Of a DNA stretch of 64,000 nt, positions 9,177-18,551 are shown piece after piece. The DNA lies in contig NZ_CP092480.1 of the NCBI RefSeq assembly GCF_022429645.1, forward strand, positions 647,501-711,500, in the 5' to 3' direction. The notes below the pieces were generated by a model. It worked only from the letters and a program-made list of their open reading frames with translations, ran no database searches and was not told where the DNA came from. This DNA comes from Lutibacter sp. A80 (GTDB lineage: Bacteria; Bacteroidota; Bacteroidia; Flavobacteriales; Flavobacteriaceae). How positions within the stretch are numbered: position 1 is the stretch's first letter; each line of letters starts with the position of its first letter. A program made the translations under genes and the position numbers.

Positions 9177-10484
9177 ATGCATAACCCTAATAAATTTTCA
9201 TTTGTAAACCCTAAAAAGTCACCAGTATTCTACGGTTATATTGTACTTTTAGTCGGTAGTATAGGTATTTTAGCAAGTATTCCTGGTCAAACTGTTGGAG
9301 TTTCTGTTTTTACAGATCCTGTAAAAGATGCTTTAGGCCTAACTAGAAATCAATTTAGTAATGCTTATATGATTGGTACCTTGTTAAGTGCCTTTTTAGT
9401 TACTAAAGCTGGTTTTTTATTCGATAAATATGGCGCAAGATCTGTAGCCTTTTTTGCAACATTGTTTTTGGCGTTCTCTTTATTATTATTTTCATTATCT
9501 GAAAAAATTAGCGGTTTTATAAAATCCTTTTTAAATATAGATTCTTGGTTAATACCTTTTATATTAATTACGGTATTATTCTTTTTTATTAGATTTAGTG
9601 GACAGGGAGTTTTAACTATGACTTCTAGAAATATGGTTATGATGTGGTTTAAAAAAAATAGAGGTAAAATTAACTCTATAAGCAGTATAACTGTATCTTT
9701 AGGTTTTTCTTCGTCTCCAATTTTAATAAATAAATTAATTGATGATAATGGATGGGAGCTTAGTTGGCAAATATTAGCCATTTGCCTAATTATTTTTAGT
9801 TTCTTTATACTGCAATTTTATAGAAATAAACCCGAAGACTTTGGATTAAATCCTGATGGATTTAAAAGTACAGATACCTCTAAATCAATTACAGTAGTAG
9901 AAGAAATAGAAACTAATTTAACATTAGTAGAAGCTAAAAAAACAAGAGCTTTTTGGATGTTTGGATTAGTTTTAGCTTTTAATAGCTTTTTTATAACTGG
10001 TTTTACTTTTCATATTGTTTCAATATTTGCAAGTCAAGATTATACTAAATCTCAAGCTATTTCTGTTTTTTTACCAATTTCTATTATTGCCATTTCTGTT
10101 TCTACTTTATGTAATATTTTAAGTGATTATATAAATCATAAAATATATTTATACACTATGATTTTTGGCGGAATATTAGCATCAACAGGCCTGTTATTTT
10201 TATCGTCAACATTTGGTATTTATATATTAATTGGAGGTTTGGGTTTACTTGGCGGATTATTTTCTGTTGTAAATGCAGTTACTTGGCCAAAATATTTTGG
10301 CAGAAAACACCTTGGTTCAATTACAGGAAAAGTAATGAGTTTTTTAGTTATTGCAAGTGCTCTAGCTCCAAGTTTATTTAGTTATTGTTACACCACATTT
10401 AATTCTTACAGTTATATTAGTTATATAACCTTAAGCTTTTTATTGTTTCTAATAATTGGGAGTTTTAAAGTTGAAAAACCATAA
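9177..10484 (+). CDS. MFS transporter, oxalate/formate antiporter-like
   Basis: The 435-residue product has about 12 hydrophobic segments arranged in two six-helix halves separated by a charged loop near residues 215-250. The N-terminal YGYIVLLVGSIGILASIPGQT segment and the FDKYGARS loop between helices 2 and 3 resemble the oxalate:formate antiporter/monocarboxylate branch of the major facilitator superfamily. It would carry a small organic anion across the inner membrane; the substrate is not predictable. It is monocistronic, with a perfect palindrome directly upstream that suggests dedicated regulation. Confidence 0.85.
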   Translation: MHNPNKFSFVNPKKSPVFYGYIVLLVGSIGILASIPGQTVGVSVFTDPVKDALGLTRNQFSNAYMIGTLLSAFLVTKAGFLFDKYGARSVAFFATLFLAFSLLLFSLSEKISGFIKSFLNIDSWLIPFILITVLFFFIRFSGQGVLTMTSRNMVMMWFKKNRGKINSISSITVSLGFSSSPILINKLIDDNGWELSWQILAICLIIFSFFILQFYRNKPEDFGLNPDGFKSTDTSKSITVVEEIETNLTLVEAKKTRAFWMFGLVLAFNSFFITGFTFHIVSIFASQDYTKSQAISVFLPISIIAISVSTLCNILSDYINHKIYLYTMIFGGILASTGLLFLSSTFGIYILIGGLGLLGGLFSVVNAVTWPKYFGRKHLGSITGKVMSFLVIASALAPSLFSYCYTTFNSYSYISYITLSFLLFLIIGSFKVEKP

Positions 10485-10515
10485 AAAAATTAAATATTTA
10501 TACATAAAACACAAT

Positions 10516-10549
10516 AACGATAATTCTTAGAAAACTATCGTTAACTTTG
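10516..10549 (+). promoter_or_regulatory. Inverted repeat and -7 box before the second DEAD-box helicase
   Basis: AACGATA (10516-10522) and TATCGTT (10536-10542) are perfect inverted arms. The right arm runs into TAACTTTG (10542-10549), a match to TAnnTTTG, 15 bp before the ATG. The arms could be an operator over the promoter. Confidence 0.5.
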
Positions 10550-10564
10550 TGAAAATATAATTCT

Positions 10565-11908
10565 ATGCCAAAAACATTTTCTGATTTAGGAATCAATAAA
10601 GAATTCCAACAAAGTTTAGCTGATTTAAAAATTACTATTCCAACAATTGTTCAAGAGAAATCGATACCTCTTATTTTAAATAAAACTAATGATGTTGTAG
10701 TTTTAGCTAAAACAGGAACAGGTAAAACCGCCGCATTTGGCTTGCCATTATTACAACTAATTGATATAGAAAATACGGATGTTCAAGCTGTAATATTAGC
10801 TCCAACAAGAGAATTAGGACAACAAATTTACACCAATTTAGTCGCTTTTTCAGCCCAAAATCCAGCAATTTCTATTGTTTCACTTTTTGGAGGAGTTCCT
10901 ATTAAACCTCAAATTGAAAGCTTAAAAAACCCTGTAAACATTGTAGTTGCTACTCCAGGTCGTTTGGTTGATTTATTAAAACGAGAAGAAATCAGTTTAA
11001 AGAACTTAAAGTATTTAGTGTTAGACGAAGCAGATGAAATGGTAAGTGCTTTAAAAGAAGATTTAGATACTATAATTGCTGAATTGCCAAAAACTAGAAG
11101 AACTTTATTGTTTACGGCAACTATGCCAGGCGCTATTAAACAATTGGTTCAAAACTATATGTCTAAACATGTTATTCAAGTTGAAGCTGATATGGAGACT
11201 ATTGGTCATCAAGGAATTGACCACCAGTATGTAGTTGTAAAACCTATTGAAAAATTAGAAGTTTTACTTCATTTTTTAAATTCAAAAGAAGGAGAAAGAG
11301 GAATTATATTTTGTAAAACAAAAGCAGCGGTTAATAAGTTAGCTAAAAACTTAGCCATTAATAAATTTTCTTCAGGTGCGCTACACGGAAGTTTATCTCA
11401 AGGAATTCGTGATAGAATTATGGGACAGTTTAGAGAAGGTTATATAGATATTTTAGTTGCTACAGATTTGGCAGCACGTGGAATTGATGTTCAAGAAATT
11501 TCGTATGTGGTAAATTACCACTTACCAGACACTTTTGATACGTATGTACATAGAAGTGGACGTACCGCTAGAGCAGGAGCCAAGGGACTTTCTTTAACTG
11601 TTTTACAACAAGAAGAAGTTGAGGATATTGCAGACTTTGAAAATGAATTGGGTATTGTTTTTAAGGAGTATAAAAAAGCAGATACACAAAGTATTGAAGA
11701 GAATAATATATTATTATGGGCAAAAAAAATATTTAAAACCAAACCTAATCGTGCTATTCCAGAACATTTAAAACAACAAGTAAGAACCGTATTTCATCAT
11801 TTAACAAAAGAAGAATTGATAGAAAAAGTACTTGCAAATTATGTATTGCAAACAACTGCTAAAAATTCAAAAGCAACGGCATCTAAACAGACTAAAAACA
11901 CTAAATAA
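10565..11908 (+). CDS. DEAD-box ATP-dependent RNA helicase
   Basis: The 447-residue protein has motif I AKTGTGKT (48-55), Ia PTRELGQQ, Ib TPGRLVD, motif II DEAD (154-157), motif III as TAT instead of SAT, and HRSGRTARAG in the second RecA domain. The remaining 80 or so residues are basic and helical, followed by a Lys/Thr/Ser-rich tail. This is shorter than the DeaD-like flavobacterial helicases of about 600 residues that carry a DbpA RNA-binding domain. It is expected to remodel RNA. It is independent of its neighbours and is followed by a hairpin. It is about 8 kb from the other DEAD-box gene and clearly divergent from it, so it is not a recent duplicate. Confidence 0.92.
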   Translation: MPKTFSDLGINKEFQQSLADLKITIPTIVQEKSIPLILNKTNDVVVLAKTGTGKTAAFGLPLLQLIDIENTDVQAVILAPTRELGQQIYTNLVAFSAQNPAISIVSLFGGVPIKPQIESLKNPVNIVVATPGRLVDLLKREEISLKNLKYLVLDEADEMVSALKEDLDTIIAELPKTRRTLLFTATMPGAIKQLVQNYMSKHVIQVEADMETIGHQGIDHQYVVVKPIEKLEVLLHFLNSKEGERGIIFCKTKAAVNKLAKNLAINKFSSGALHGSLSQGIRDRIMGQFREGYIDILVATDLAARGIDVQEISYVVNYHLPDTFDTYVHRSGRTARAGAKGLSLTVLQQEEVEDIADFENELGIVFKEYKKADTQSIEENNILLWAKKIFKTKPNRAIPEHLKQQVRTVFHHLTKEELIEKVLANYVLQTTAKNSKATASKQTKNTK

Positions 11909-12011
11909 TTGAGCTTTTAATTTCAAATAATTTGACAACTACCTGTAATATCTGAAATAGCGTAGTTTTAAAATTTGCATACTAAAAATAACAATTAGCG
12001 GTAATATCAAA

Positions 12012-12040
12012 AAAAATCCATCTATAAAAAAAGGATTTTT
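12012..12040 (+). terminator. Probable terminator after the second DEAD-box helicase
   Basis: AAAAATCC (12012-12019) and GGATTTTT (12033-12040) are perfect inverted arms around a 13-nt AT-rich loop, about 105 bp after the stop codon. Confidence 0.45.
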
Positions 12041-12130
12041 GTATAGTAAATCAGACCAAACGTCTATTCCTTTTTATTATATGAGTACATAGTTTCATCT
12101 TTGAAGTGTTAAATTAAAAAACATTTAAAA

Positions 12131-13462
12131 ATGAGATTATACATAATTATAGCAAGTTTACTATTTGTGCAATTTACAGTTGCGCAAGAAGCTTCAGATA
12201 ATTCAATGTCAAAAATATGGTCTTTAGAAGATTGTATTAATTATGCATTGGAAAATAACATTACTGTTAAAGAAGCTTCCTTAAATAAGAGTATCGCTGA
12301 AGTAAGTTATAGCAAAGCAAAATCATCTAGACTACCTAATTTATTTGGTAGTGCATCACAAAGTTTTTCTAGTGGTAATGCTATTGACCCAATTACAAGC
12401 GATTATGTTACAGACCAAATTAACAGTACAAATGTTGGTTTAAATAGTTCTATGACATTGTTTCAAGGGAACCAATTAAATAACCAAATTAAACAGAATG
12501 AATTACTGTTAGAACAAAGTATTTTTCAAGAAGAAGTAGAGAAAAATAATATTGTTTTAAACATTTTAGAAGCGTATTTACAAGCATTATATAGTAAAGA
12601 AAGTATTACAATTGCCGAAAACAACTTAGAAGCTTCAGAAAAAGAAGTTATTAGAGCTAAACAACGTTTAGATGTAGGTACAATTGCACTTAGTGATTAT
12701 ACAGAAGCACAAAGTCAGGCTGCAACAAACAAATACAATGTTATTGCTGCAAAAAATAATTACCAACAATATATAATTTCACTTAAACAATTATTGGAAT
12801 TAACACCAGTAGACGAACTAGAAATTGAAACTATTGATGATAATTTAGACTTAGTAAATTTAGAACTTAACAAATACGAAGTATATAATAACGCTTTAGG
12901 TATTTTACCAGAAATTAAAGCAAGTGAATTAAATGTTGCCGTAAATGAGAAAGAATTAGACATAGCTAAAGGTGCTTATTTACCAACGTTAACTTTATCA
13001 GGTAGCCTTGGGTCTGGATATACAAGTATAAATGACGATACATTTTCAGATCAGTTTGATTTTAACTTTAATCAAAAATTAGGATTGTCATTAAATATTC
13101 CAATATTTAACAGATATCAAACAAAAGCAGCTGTACAAACTGCAACTATCAATATTGAAAAAGCAGAAATACAAAAACAAAGTACAGAAAAAGCAGTTTA
13201 TAAAAAAGTAGAAACAGCATATCAAAATGCATTATCTGCACAAGAACAAGTACTTGCTTCTGAAGCTTCTAAAATAGCCGCAGAACAAAGCTATAAACTA
13301 GCTCAAAAAAAGTATGAATTAGGAGATTTAAGCACAACCGATTTAGTTATCAGTCAAAATACATACACTAATGCACAACAAAATTATTTACAAGCAAAAT
13401 ATTTAAATATTTTATACCACCAATTATTACAATTTTACCAAGGAAACGATATCAAATTATAA
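12131..13462 (+). CDS. TolC-family outer-membrane efflux protein
   Basis: The 443-residue protein starts with a signal peptide (cleavage near AQ, residues 18-19) and has the two repeated long alpha-helical outer-membrane-efflux-protein halves of TolC. The EDCINYALENN opening after the signal peptide is typical, as is the ALSDYTEAQSQ type turn in each half. It forms the trimeric outer-membrane duct of a tripartite exporter. It is the first of four closely spaced genes (11, 4 and 2 bp gaps) with the adaptor, ATPase and permease of a MacAB-type pump, so the outlet is encoded with its own pump. Confidence 0.93.
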   Translation: MRLYIIIASLLFVQFTVAQEASDNSMSKIWSLEDCINYALENNITVKEASLNKSIAEVSYSKAKSSRLPNLFGSASQSFSSGNAIDPITSDYVTDQINSTNVGLNSSMTLFQGNQLNNQIKQNELLLEQSIFQEEVEKNNIVLNILEAYLQALYSKESITIAENNLEASEKEVIRAKQRLDVGTIALSDYTEAQSQAATNKYNVIAAKNNYQQYIISLKQLLELTPVDELEIETIDDNLDLVNLELNKYEVYNNALGILPEIKASELNVAVNEKELDIAKGAYLPTLTLSGSLGSGYTSINDDTFSDQFDFNFNQKLGLSLNIPIFNRYQTKAAVQTATINIEKAEIQKQSTEKAVYKKVETAYQNALSAQEQVLASEASKIAAEQSYKLAQKKYELGDLSTTDLVISQNTYTNAQQNYLQAKYLNILYHQLLQFYQGNDIKL

Positions 13463-13473
13463 GCAACATACTC

Positions 13474-14673
13474 ATGAAAAATAAAAAAACAATTATTATA
13501 AGTAGCATAGTATTAGTTATACTTGCCATCGCAGCATATACATTTATGAAAGGTGATAATGCTGTTATTATTGAAGCACAAACAGTTGCAGCTAAAAAAG
13601 CAAATGTAACTACAATGGTTACAGCAACCGGAACTATTGAACCAATAACACAAGTAGAAGTGGGAACACAAGTGTCTGGAGTTGTAGAAAAAATTTATGT
13701 AGATTACAATAGTGAAGTAACTGAAGGACAACTTATTGCTGAATTAGATAAAACTAATTTAAAAGCAACATATTCTCAAAATAAAGCATCATACGACAAT
13801 GCTGTTAGTCAGAAAAATTATTTAGAAACTATTTACAATAGACAAAAAACATTGTATGAAAATCAAGTAATTAGTAAATCAGATTTTGATGATGCAACCT
13901 ATAATTATGAAACTGCAAAAGGTACTGTAATAGAACGTTTATCAGACCTTCAAAAAGCAAAAACAAACTTAAGTTATGCAAATATTTATTCACCTATAGA
14001 TGGTGTTGTACTTTCAAGAGCTATTGATGAAGGTCAAACAGTTGCAGCAAGTTTTAGTACACCAACACTTTTTACAATTGCTCAAGATTTAAAAGAAATG
14101 CAGGTTGAAGCAGATGTAGATGAAGCAGATATAGGAAATGTAAAAGAAGGACAACGCGTTACTTTTACAGTAGATGCGTATATTGGAGAAACCTTTGAAG
14201 GTGTTGTAACACAAGTTCGTTTAGACCCAACAATAACTTCAAATGTAGTAACATATACTGTTGTTATTAAGGCACATAATCCAGATTTAAAATTAAAACC
14301 AGGATTAACAGCAACTATCTCAATTTACACATTAGAATTAAAAGATGTGTTAACTGCAGAAGCTAAAGCAATCAACTTTAAACCAGAAAAAGAAATTTTA
14401 GCTACCTACAACCAACAACATGGATTAGAGACTGATAACAGCCAAAGATCTAGAGATAATAAAATACTTTGGGTATTAGGAGCAAATAATAGTATCACAC
14501 CTAAAAAAGTAACTTTAGGAGCTAGTGATGGTGTTAATGTTGAAATTTTAAGCGGAGTCTCTGAAGGTGATAAATTAGTGTATAGTTTAAAAGGCGTTTC
14601 TAAATCTGAATCAGGTACAGAAGCAAAAAGCACAAGCCCATTTATGCCACAACGAGGAGGTGGAAAAAGATAA
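13474..14673 (+). CDS. macA: MacA-like periplasmic adaptor (membrane fusion protein)
   Basis: The 399-residue protein has an N-terminal membrane anchor (about residues 5-24), then a split biotinyl-lipoyl-like domain (VSGVVEKIYVDYNSEV and YSPIDGVVLSRAIDEG halves) separated by a coiled-coil hairpin (about 95-170), followed by beta-barrel and membrane-proximal domains. This is the HlyD/MacA layout. It bridges the inner-membrane ABC permease and the TolC duct. A GAGGAGG near its 3' end (14654-14660) may serve as ribosome-binding site for the next gene, which starts 4 bp after this stop. The C-terminus is Gly/Arg rich. MacA is assigned from context with MacB. Confidence 0.88.
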   Translation: MKNKKTIIISSIVLVILAIAAYTFMKGDNAVIIEAQTVAAKKANVTTMVTATGTIEPITQVEVGTQVSGVVEKIYVDYNSEVTEGQLIAELDKTNLKATYSQNKASYDNAVSQKNYLETIYNRQKTLYENQVISKSDFDDATYNYETAKGTVIERLSDLQKAKTNLSYANIYSPIDGVVLSRAIDEGQTVAASFSTPTLFTIAQDLKEMQVEADVDEADIGNVKEGQRVTFTVDAYIGETFEGVVTQVRLDPTITSNVVTYTVVIKAHNPDLKLKPGLTATISIYTLELKDVLTAEAKAINFKPEKEILATYNQQHGLETDNSQRSRDNKILWVLGANNSITPKKVTLGASDGVNVEILSGVSEGDKLVYSLKGVSKSESGTEAKSTSPFMPQRGGGKR

Positions 14674-14677
14674 TATT

Positions 14678-15421
14678 ATGAAAAAAGAAATCATAAAAAT
14701 AGAAGATTTAAAACGCGAGTTTACCATGGGAACCGAAACGGTGCATGCACTAAGAGGTATTTCATTCTCCATAAAAGAAGGTGAATTTGTAACCATAATG
14801 GGATCTAGTGGTTCTGGTAAAAGTACGATGTTAAATATTTTAGGATGTTTAGATCAACCTACTTCAGGAACTTATGAGATTGATGGTGTAAAAATGAAGG
14901 ACTTAAGTAGAAATCAATTGGCAAAAATAAGAAATGAAAAAATAGGATTTATTTTTCAATCTTATAACTTATTGGCAAGAACTTCAGCCCTAGAAAACGT
15001 AGAATTACCATTGTTATACAATAGTAAAGTTTCTACCGAAGAACGTAAAGAAAGAGCCATTAAAGCCTTAGAAATGGTTGGTTTAGCTGATAGAATGTAT
15101 CATACGCCTTCTGAGCTTTCTGGAGGACAACAACAACGAGTTGCAATTGCTAGGTCGCTAGTAAATAATCCTGTAATGATTTTAGCAGATGAGGCTACAG
15201 GGAATTTAGATACTAGAACATCTTATGAAATAATGTCGTTATTTCAAGAACTAAATAAACAAGGTATTACAATTACTTTTGTTACACATGAACCTGATAT
15301 TGCTACATTTAGCAGTAGAACTGTTGTATTAAAAGATGGACATATTATACAAGATTATAAAAATCATAAAATACAATCTGCTGCAGAAGAATTAGCAAAA
15401 TTACCTAAACAAGACGATTAA
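14678..15421 (+). CDS. MacB-type ABC transporter ATP-binding subunit
   Basis: This is a 247-residue ABC ATPase with Walker [10 protein letters not shown] (42-50), signature LSGGQ (147-151), Walker B MILADEA (167-173) and the switch histidine in VTHEPD. It belongs to the LolD/MacB ATPase branch that works with FtsX-like permeases. I chose ATG at 14678 instead of the GTG at 14660. The ATG lies 4 bp after the adaptor stop and about 17 bp downstream of a purine-rich GAGGAGG, while the GTG would overlap the adaptor's coding end. In E. coli MacB the ATPase and permease are fused; here they are separate genes, as is usual in Bacteroidota. Confidence 0.92.
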   Translation: MKKEIIKIEDLKREFTMGTETVHALRGISFSIKEGEFVTIMGSSGSGKSTMLNILGCLDQPTSGTYEIDGVKMKDLSRNQLAKIRNEKIGFIFQSYNLLARTSALENVELPLLYNSKVSTEERKERAIKALEMVGLADRMYHTPSELSGGQQQRVAIARSLVNNPVMILADEATGNLDTRTSYEIMSLFQELNKQGITITFVTHEPDIATFSSRTVVLKDGHIIQDYKNHKIQSAAEELAKLPKQDD

Positions 15422-15423
15422 TT

Positions 15424-16644
15424 ATGAGACTATTAAATTTATTTAAAATTGCTTTTAAAGCCATCGTTCTTAATAAAACAAGAACTTTGTTAACCATGTT
15501 AGGAATTATTATTGGGGTAGCTTCAGTAATTGCAATGCTAGCTATTGGAGAGGGTTCTAAAGAAAGTATTAGAACTACTATTTCAGCAATGGGTTCTAAT
15601 ATGATTACCGTTAGACCTGGTGCAGATGATAGAGGTCCTGCTAGAGGAAGTGGAGGAGATGCGCAAACATTAACACTAGAAGATTACAAAAAAATAAAAG
15701 AAGATGCAACATTAATAAGTTATATTACTCCGCTAGTAAATGGTGGTGGACAAGTTATTAATGGTTCTAATAACTGGCCAAGTACAATTTATGGTGTAAA
15801 TCCAGATTACTTAAACATTAAAATAATTGGTTTACAAAGTGGTAGTATGTTTACAGATGCAGAAGTACAATCTGCTGCAAAAGTAGTTTTAATAGGACAA
15901 ACAATTGTAGATAATGTATTTCCTGATGGACAAGAACCTGTTGGACAAATGATACGTTTTAATAGCATACCTTTTACAGTAATTGGTGTGTTAGAAGAAA
16001 AAGGGGAAAACACGTTTGGTCAAGACCAAGATGATGTAGTAATTGCTCCATATACCACTGTGCAAAAACGTATTTTAGCTATTGATCATGTAAATGATAT
16101 TATGGCATCTGCAATTAGTGAAGACGATGCGCCTGCTGCAGTAGAAGAAATTACAGAAATTTTACGTTCTCAGCATAAATTAATGGATAATGAAGAAGAT
16201 GATTTTACGGTGCGTTCTATGGAAGAATTAATTTCAACGTTTAGTTCAACCAGTGAAATGTTAACTATTTTATTAGTAGCTGTTGCCAGTATTTCTTTAT
16301 TGATAGGTGGTATTGGAATTATGAATATTATGTATGTTTCTGTAAAAGAGCGTACTAAAGAAATTGGTTTACGTATGGCTGTTGGAGGTAAAGGTTCTGA
16401 TATTTTAATGCAATTTTTAATTGAAGCCATTTTAATAAGTATAACTGGTGGAGTTTTAGGAGTGCTTTTAGGATTAGCATCAACCATATTTATAGAAAAA
16501 TTCTTAAATTGGCCTACTAGTGTGGCGCTGTATTCAATAATAATATCTTTTGCTGTATGTGCTGTAACCGGTATCTTTTTCGGATGGTATCCTGCAAGAA
16601 AAGCATCTGCTTTAGATCCAATAACAGCATTGCGTTACGAGTAA
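15424..16644 (+). CDS. MacB-type ABC permease (FtsX-like)
   Basis: The 406-residue protein has the MacB permease order. A first membrane helix (about 15-40, TRTLLTMLGIIIGVASVIAM) is followed by a large periplasmic MacB_PCD domain (about 45-275) and then three C-terminal membrane helices of the FtsX domain. These include the SLLIGGIGIMNIMYVSV and RTKEIGLRMAVG segments and the terminal PARKASALDPITALRYE, a near-invariant family ending. It begins 2 bp after the ATPase stop. With the ATPase, MacA-like adaptor and TolC it forms a mechanotransmitting exporter for macrolides, peptides, siderophores or lipids; the substrate is unknown. Confidence 0.93.
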   Translation: MRLLNLFKIAFKAIVLNKTRTLLTMLGIIIGVASVIAMLAIGEGSKESIRTTISAMGSNMITVRPGADDRGPARGSGGDAQTLTLEDYKKIKEDATLISYITPLVNGGGQVINGSNNWPSTIYGVNPDYLNIKIIGLQSGSMFTDAEVQSAAKVVLIGQTIVDNVFPDGQEPVGQMIRFNSIPFTVIGVLEEKGENTFGQDQDDVVIAPYTTVQKRILAIDHVNDIMASAISEDDAPAAVEEITEILRSQHKLMDNEEDDFTVRSMEELISTFSSTSEMLTILLVAVASISLLIGGIGIMNIMYVSVKERTKEIGLRMAVGGKGSDILMQFLIEAILISITGGVLGVLLGLASTIFIEKFLNWPTSVALYSIIISFAVCAVTGIFFGWYPARKASALDPITALRYE

Positions 16645-16680
16645 TTTACTAATTTAATTTCAAAATAAATGTTTCAATAA

Positions 16681-17355
16681 ATGAATAAAATAGCAGTAAT
16701 AACAGGAGCTAGTAGAGGCATTGGTTTAGCATTAACCAAAAAAATGTTACACAATGGTTATACTGTAATTGGAACAAGTAAAAATGGAATTATTAATGCA
16801 ATAGCACACGAAAATTTTTGTGCTGTTGCATTAGATATTAGTAACGAACAAAGCATTCAAAAGTTTACAAAATTTGTTGCAAAACGCTTTCATAAAATAA
16901 CTATATTAATAAACAATGCAGGCGTAGGACCTGATCTTGGAGCGAGTTTACCGGATTCTAAATCTTTTGAAACTACTTTTAAAGTTAATGTTAGTGGTAC
17001 CGTATTTTTAACAGAAAGTATGATACCACTTATACAAAATGAAGGAAAAATAGTAACAATTTCTTCAAAAATGGGCTCAATAGCAAATGCATTAGATTTT
17101 GATTCAGTAGCATATAGAATGTCTAAAAGCGCATTAAATATGTATACAAAAATCCTTTCAAATAGATTAAAAGACAAGTTATTTGTAGCCGCATTAGATC
17201 CCGGCTGGGTACAAACAGAAATAAGACTTAGTAATCTTAAAAATGCTCCGCTAACACCTTCAGAATCTGCAGATAATATTTATAAATTTGTTACCAGTAA
17301 TTTTAAAACTGGTTCGTATTGGGATACTGTAAATAACAAATTACATAATTGGTAA
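16681..17355 (+). CDS. SDR-family oxidoreductase
   Basis: The 224-residue protein is a classical short-chain dehydrogenase/reductase. It has the NAD(P)-binding GASRGIG at residues 9-15, INNAG at 77-81, serines at 128-129 and the catalytic YRMSK (Tyr145, Lys149). A PGWVQTE segment follows the active site. The substrate is unknown. It starts 36 bp after the permease and is followed 17 bp later by a DoxX gene. It could be cotranscribed with the efflux operon or form a two-gene redox unit with DoxX. Confidence 0.9.
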   Translation: MNKIAVITGASRGIGLALTKKMLHNGYTVIGTSKNGIINAIAHENFCAVALDISNEQSIQKFTKFVAKRFHKITILINNAGVGPDLGASLPDSKSFETTFKVNVSGTVFLTESMIPLIQNEGKIVTISSKMGSIANALDFDSVAYRMSKSALNMYTKILSNRLKDKLFVAALDPGWVQTEIRLSNLKNAPLTPSESADNIYKFVTSNFKTGSYWDTVNNKLHNW

Positions 17356-17372
17356 TTAATTAAATTTTTAAA

Positions 17373-17771
17373 ATGAAAAAAAATACAGATTTAGGTTTAT
17401 TAATTTTAAGAATAACAATAGCAGGATTAATGCTGTTTCATGGTGTAGCAAAATTAGGACATTTAGATGGTATAAAAGGAATGTTATCCGGAATGGGCTT
17501 ACCTGAATTTATAGCTTATGGTGTTTTTATTACCGAATTAATAGCTCCACTCTTAATAATAATTGGTTACAGAACTAAATTGGCTTCTTTAGTGTTTTTC
17601 TTTGGAATGGTAGCTGCATTATTTATGGCACATTCTAATAATATGTTTGCTTTATCTAAAACAGGAGGTTTACAAATTGAGTTAATTTTATTATATGCTT
17701 TTGGTGCATTGACACTCTTTTTTACAGGTTCTGGAAAATATGCAATTACTAGCAAAAATAGTTGGGACTAA
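17373..17771 (+). CDS. DoxX-family membrane protein
   Basis: The 132-residue product has four predicted membrane helices with the DoxX signature LLILRITIAGLMLFHGVAKLGHLDGIKG at the N-terminus and the FITELIAPLLIIIGYRTKLASL segment in the middle. DoxX proteins are inner-membrane proteins linked to quinone or thiol redox chemistry, but the exact activity in this branch is unknown. It follows the SDR by 17 bp. It converges on the minus-strand acetyltransferase, and the gene mosaic begins just beyond it. A second, distant DoxX gene lies at 29.4 kb. Confidence 0.9.
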   Translation: MKKNTDLGLLILRITIAGLMLFHGVAKLGHLDGIKGMLSGMGLPEFIAYGVFITELIAPLLIIIGYRTKLASLVFFFGMVAALFMAHSNNMFALSKTGGLQIELILLYAFGALTLFFTGSGKYAITSKNSWD

Positions 17772-17831
17772 AAAGTAAAAATTTGTAGTAAATTGATTGT
17801 TACATAGTATCGGTTGGTTATTTTATTTCAA

Positions 17832-18365
17832 TTATTTTGTGGTTTTGTTATAAATAATTGGATGGTATTTATGAATAAAAAAATCAACGTCTTTTTTTGA
17901 TATAAAACCAGGGTAGGACATTAATAATAATTGCAATGGAGATTTACTTTTTCTTAAAGATGGGATTTCATAATAATGTTCGTTTAATTTAAATCCAATT
18001 CTTTTGTAAAAATTTATTCTTCTTTCATTTATATTAGATATAGGTAGTTCTACTTCCAATATAATTTGCTTATTATTTGTATCAATAAATTTCTCAAGAA
18101 CTAATTTACCTATTCCTTTATTTCTATGTTGTGCAGACGTTGCAAAATATTCTATATAATTGTATGCTTCAAAATTCCACCATAAATTAAATCCAACAAA
18201 TTGATCTTTCTCAATTATAACATCAAAATGATAATCGTCATTTTGTAAATCAACAATTTGCTCATCCAATGTTTTTTTTTCTTCAATAGGAAAGGCATCT
18301 TCATAAAGTTCCCAGGCTTTATCGAAGTAGTAATCTGAAATATTTTTTAATCGTATTGTTTTCAT
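17832..18365 (-). CDS. GNAT-family N-acetyltransferase
   Basis: The 177-residue protein carries the GNAT core with the acetyl-CoA pyrophosphate-binding loop HRNKGIGKLV near residue 81 and the NERRINFYKRIGF segment near residue 123. Substrate unknown. It is the first gene of the minus-strand mosaic. Its start codon lies only 10 bp from the GCTAACG end of a 128 bp palindromic element (18376-18503), so there is no room for a private promoter outside the element. Confidence 0.88.
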   Translation of the reverse strand: MKTIRLKNISDYYFDKAWELYEDAFPIEEKKTLDEQIVDLQNDDYHFDVIIEKDQFVGFNLWWNFEAYNYIEYFATSAQHRNKGIGKLVLEKFIDTNNKQIILEVELPISNINERRINFYKRIGFKLNEHYYEIPSLRKSKSPLQLLLMSYPGFISKKDVDFFIHKYHPIIYNKTTK

Positions 18366-18375
18366 TGGATAATTT

Positions 18376-18503
18376 GCTAACGTGTTTTTATATGATTTGT
18401 GCGCCTGGAAAATCTGAGATTTTTCGGACCTAGCAAATCGTTTGTTGAATGTTTGTCGTTAATGTTAGTTCAAATTTAAGCATAAATTATATGAGTTGTT
18501 GGC
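18376..18503 (-). repeat. attC-like element, family A copy 1
   Basis: Starts GCTAACG, ends GTTGGC. It shares the family A body: TTTTATATGATTTGTGCG near the left end, an AAAATC...GATTTT central hairpin, AGCAAATCGTTTGTTGAATG, and a right arm TTCAAATTTAAGCATAAAT. Left and right ends pair with bulges. Strand is given as that of the flanking genes. Confidence 0.75.
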
Positions 18504-18551
18504 TGTAGTTTTTACTTATAAAAAAATCAATCATTTAGAAAAAGGATTTTC

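Noticed and set aside
14660..14678. GTG at 14660 as start of the ABC ATPase
   Set aside because: Would overlap the adaptor coding end; ATG at 14678 follows its stop by 4 bp and gives the usual N-terminus.
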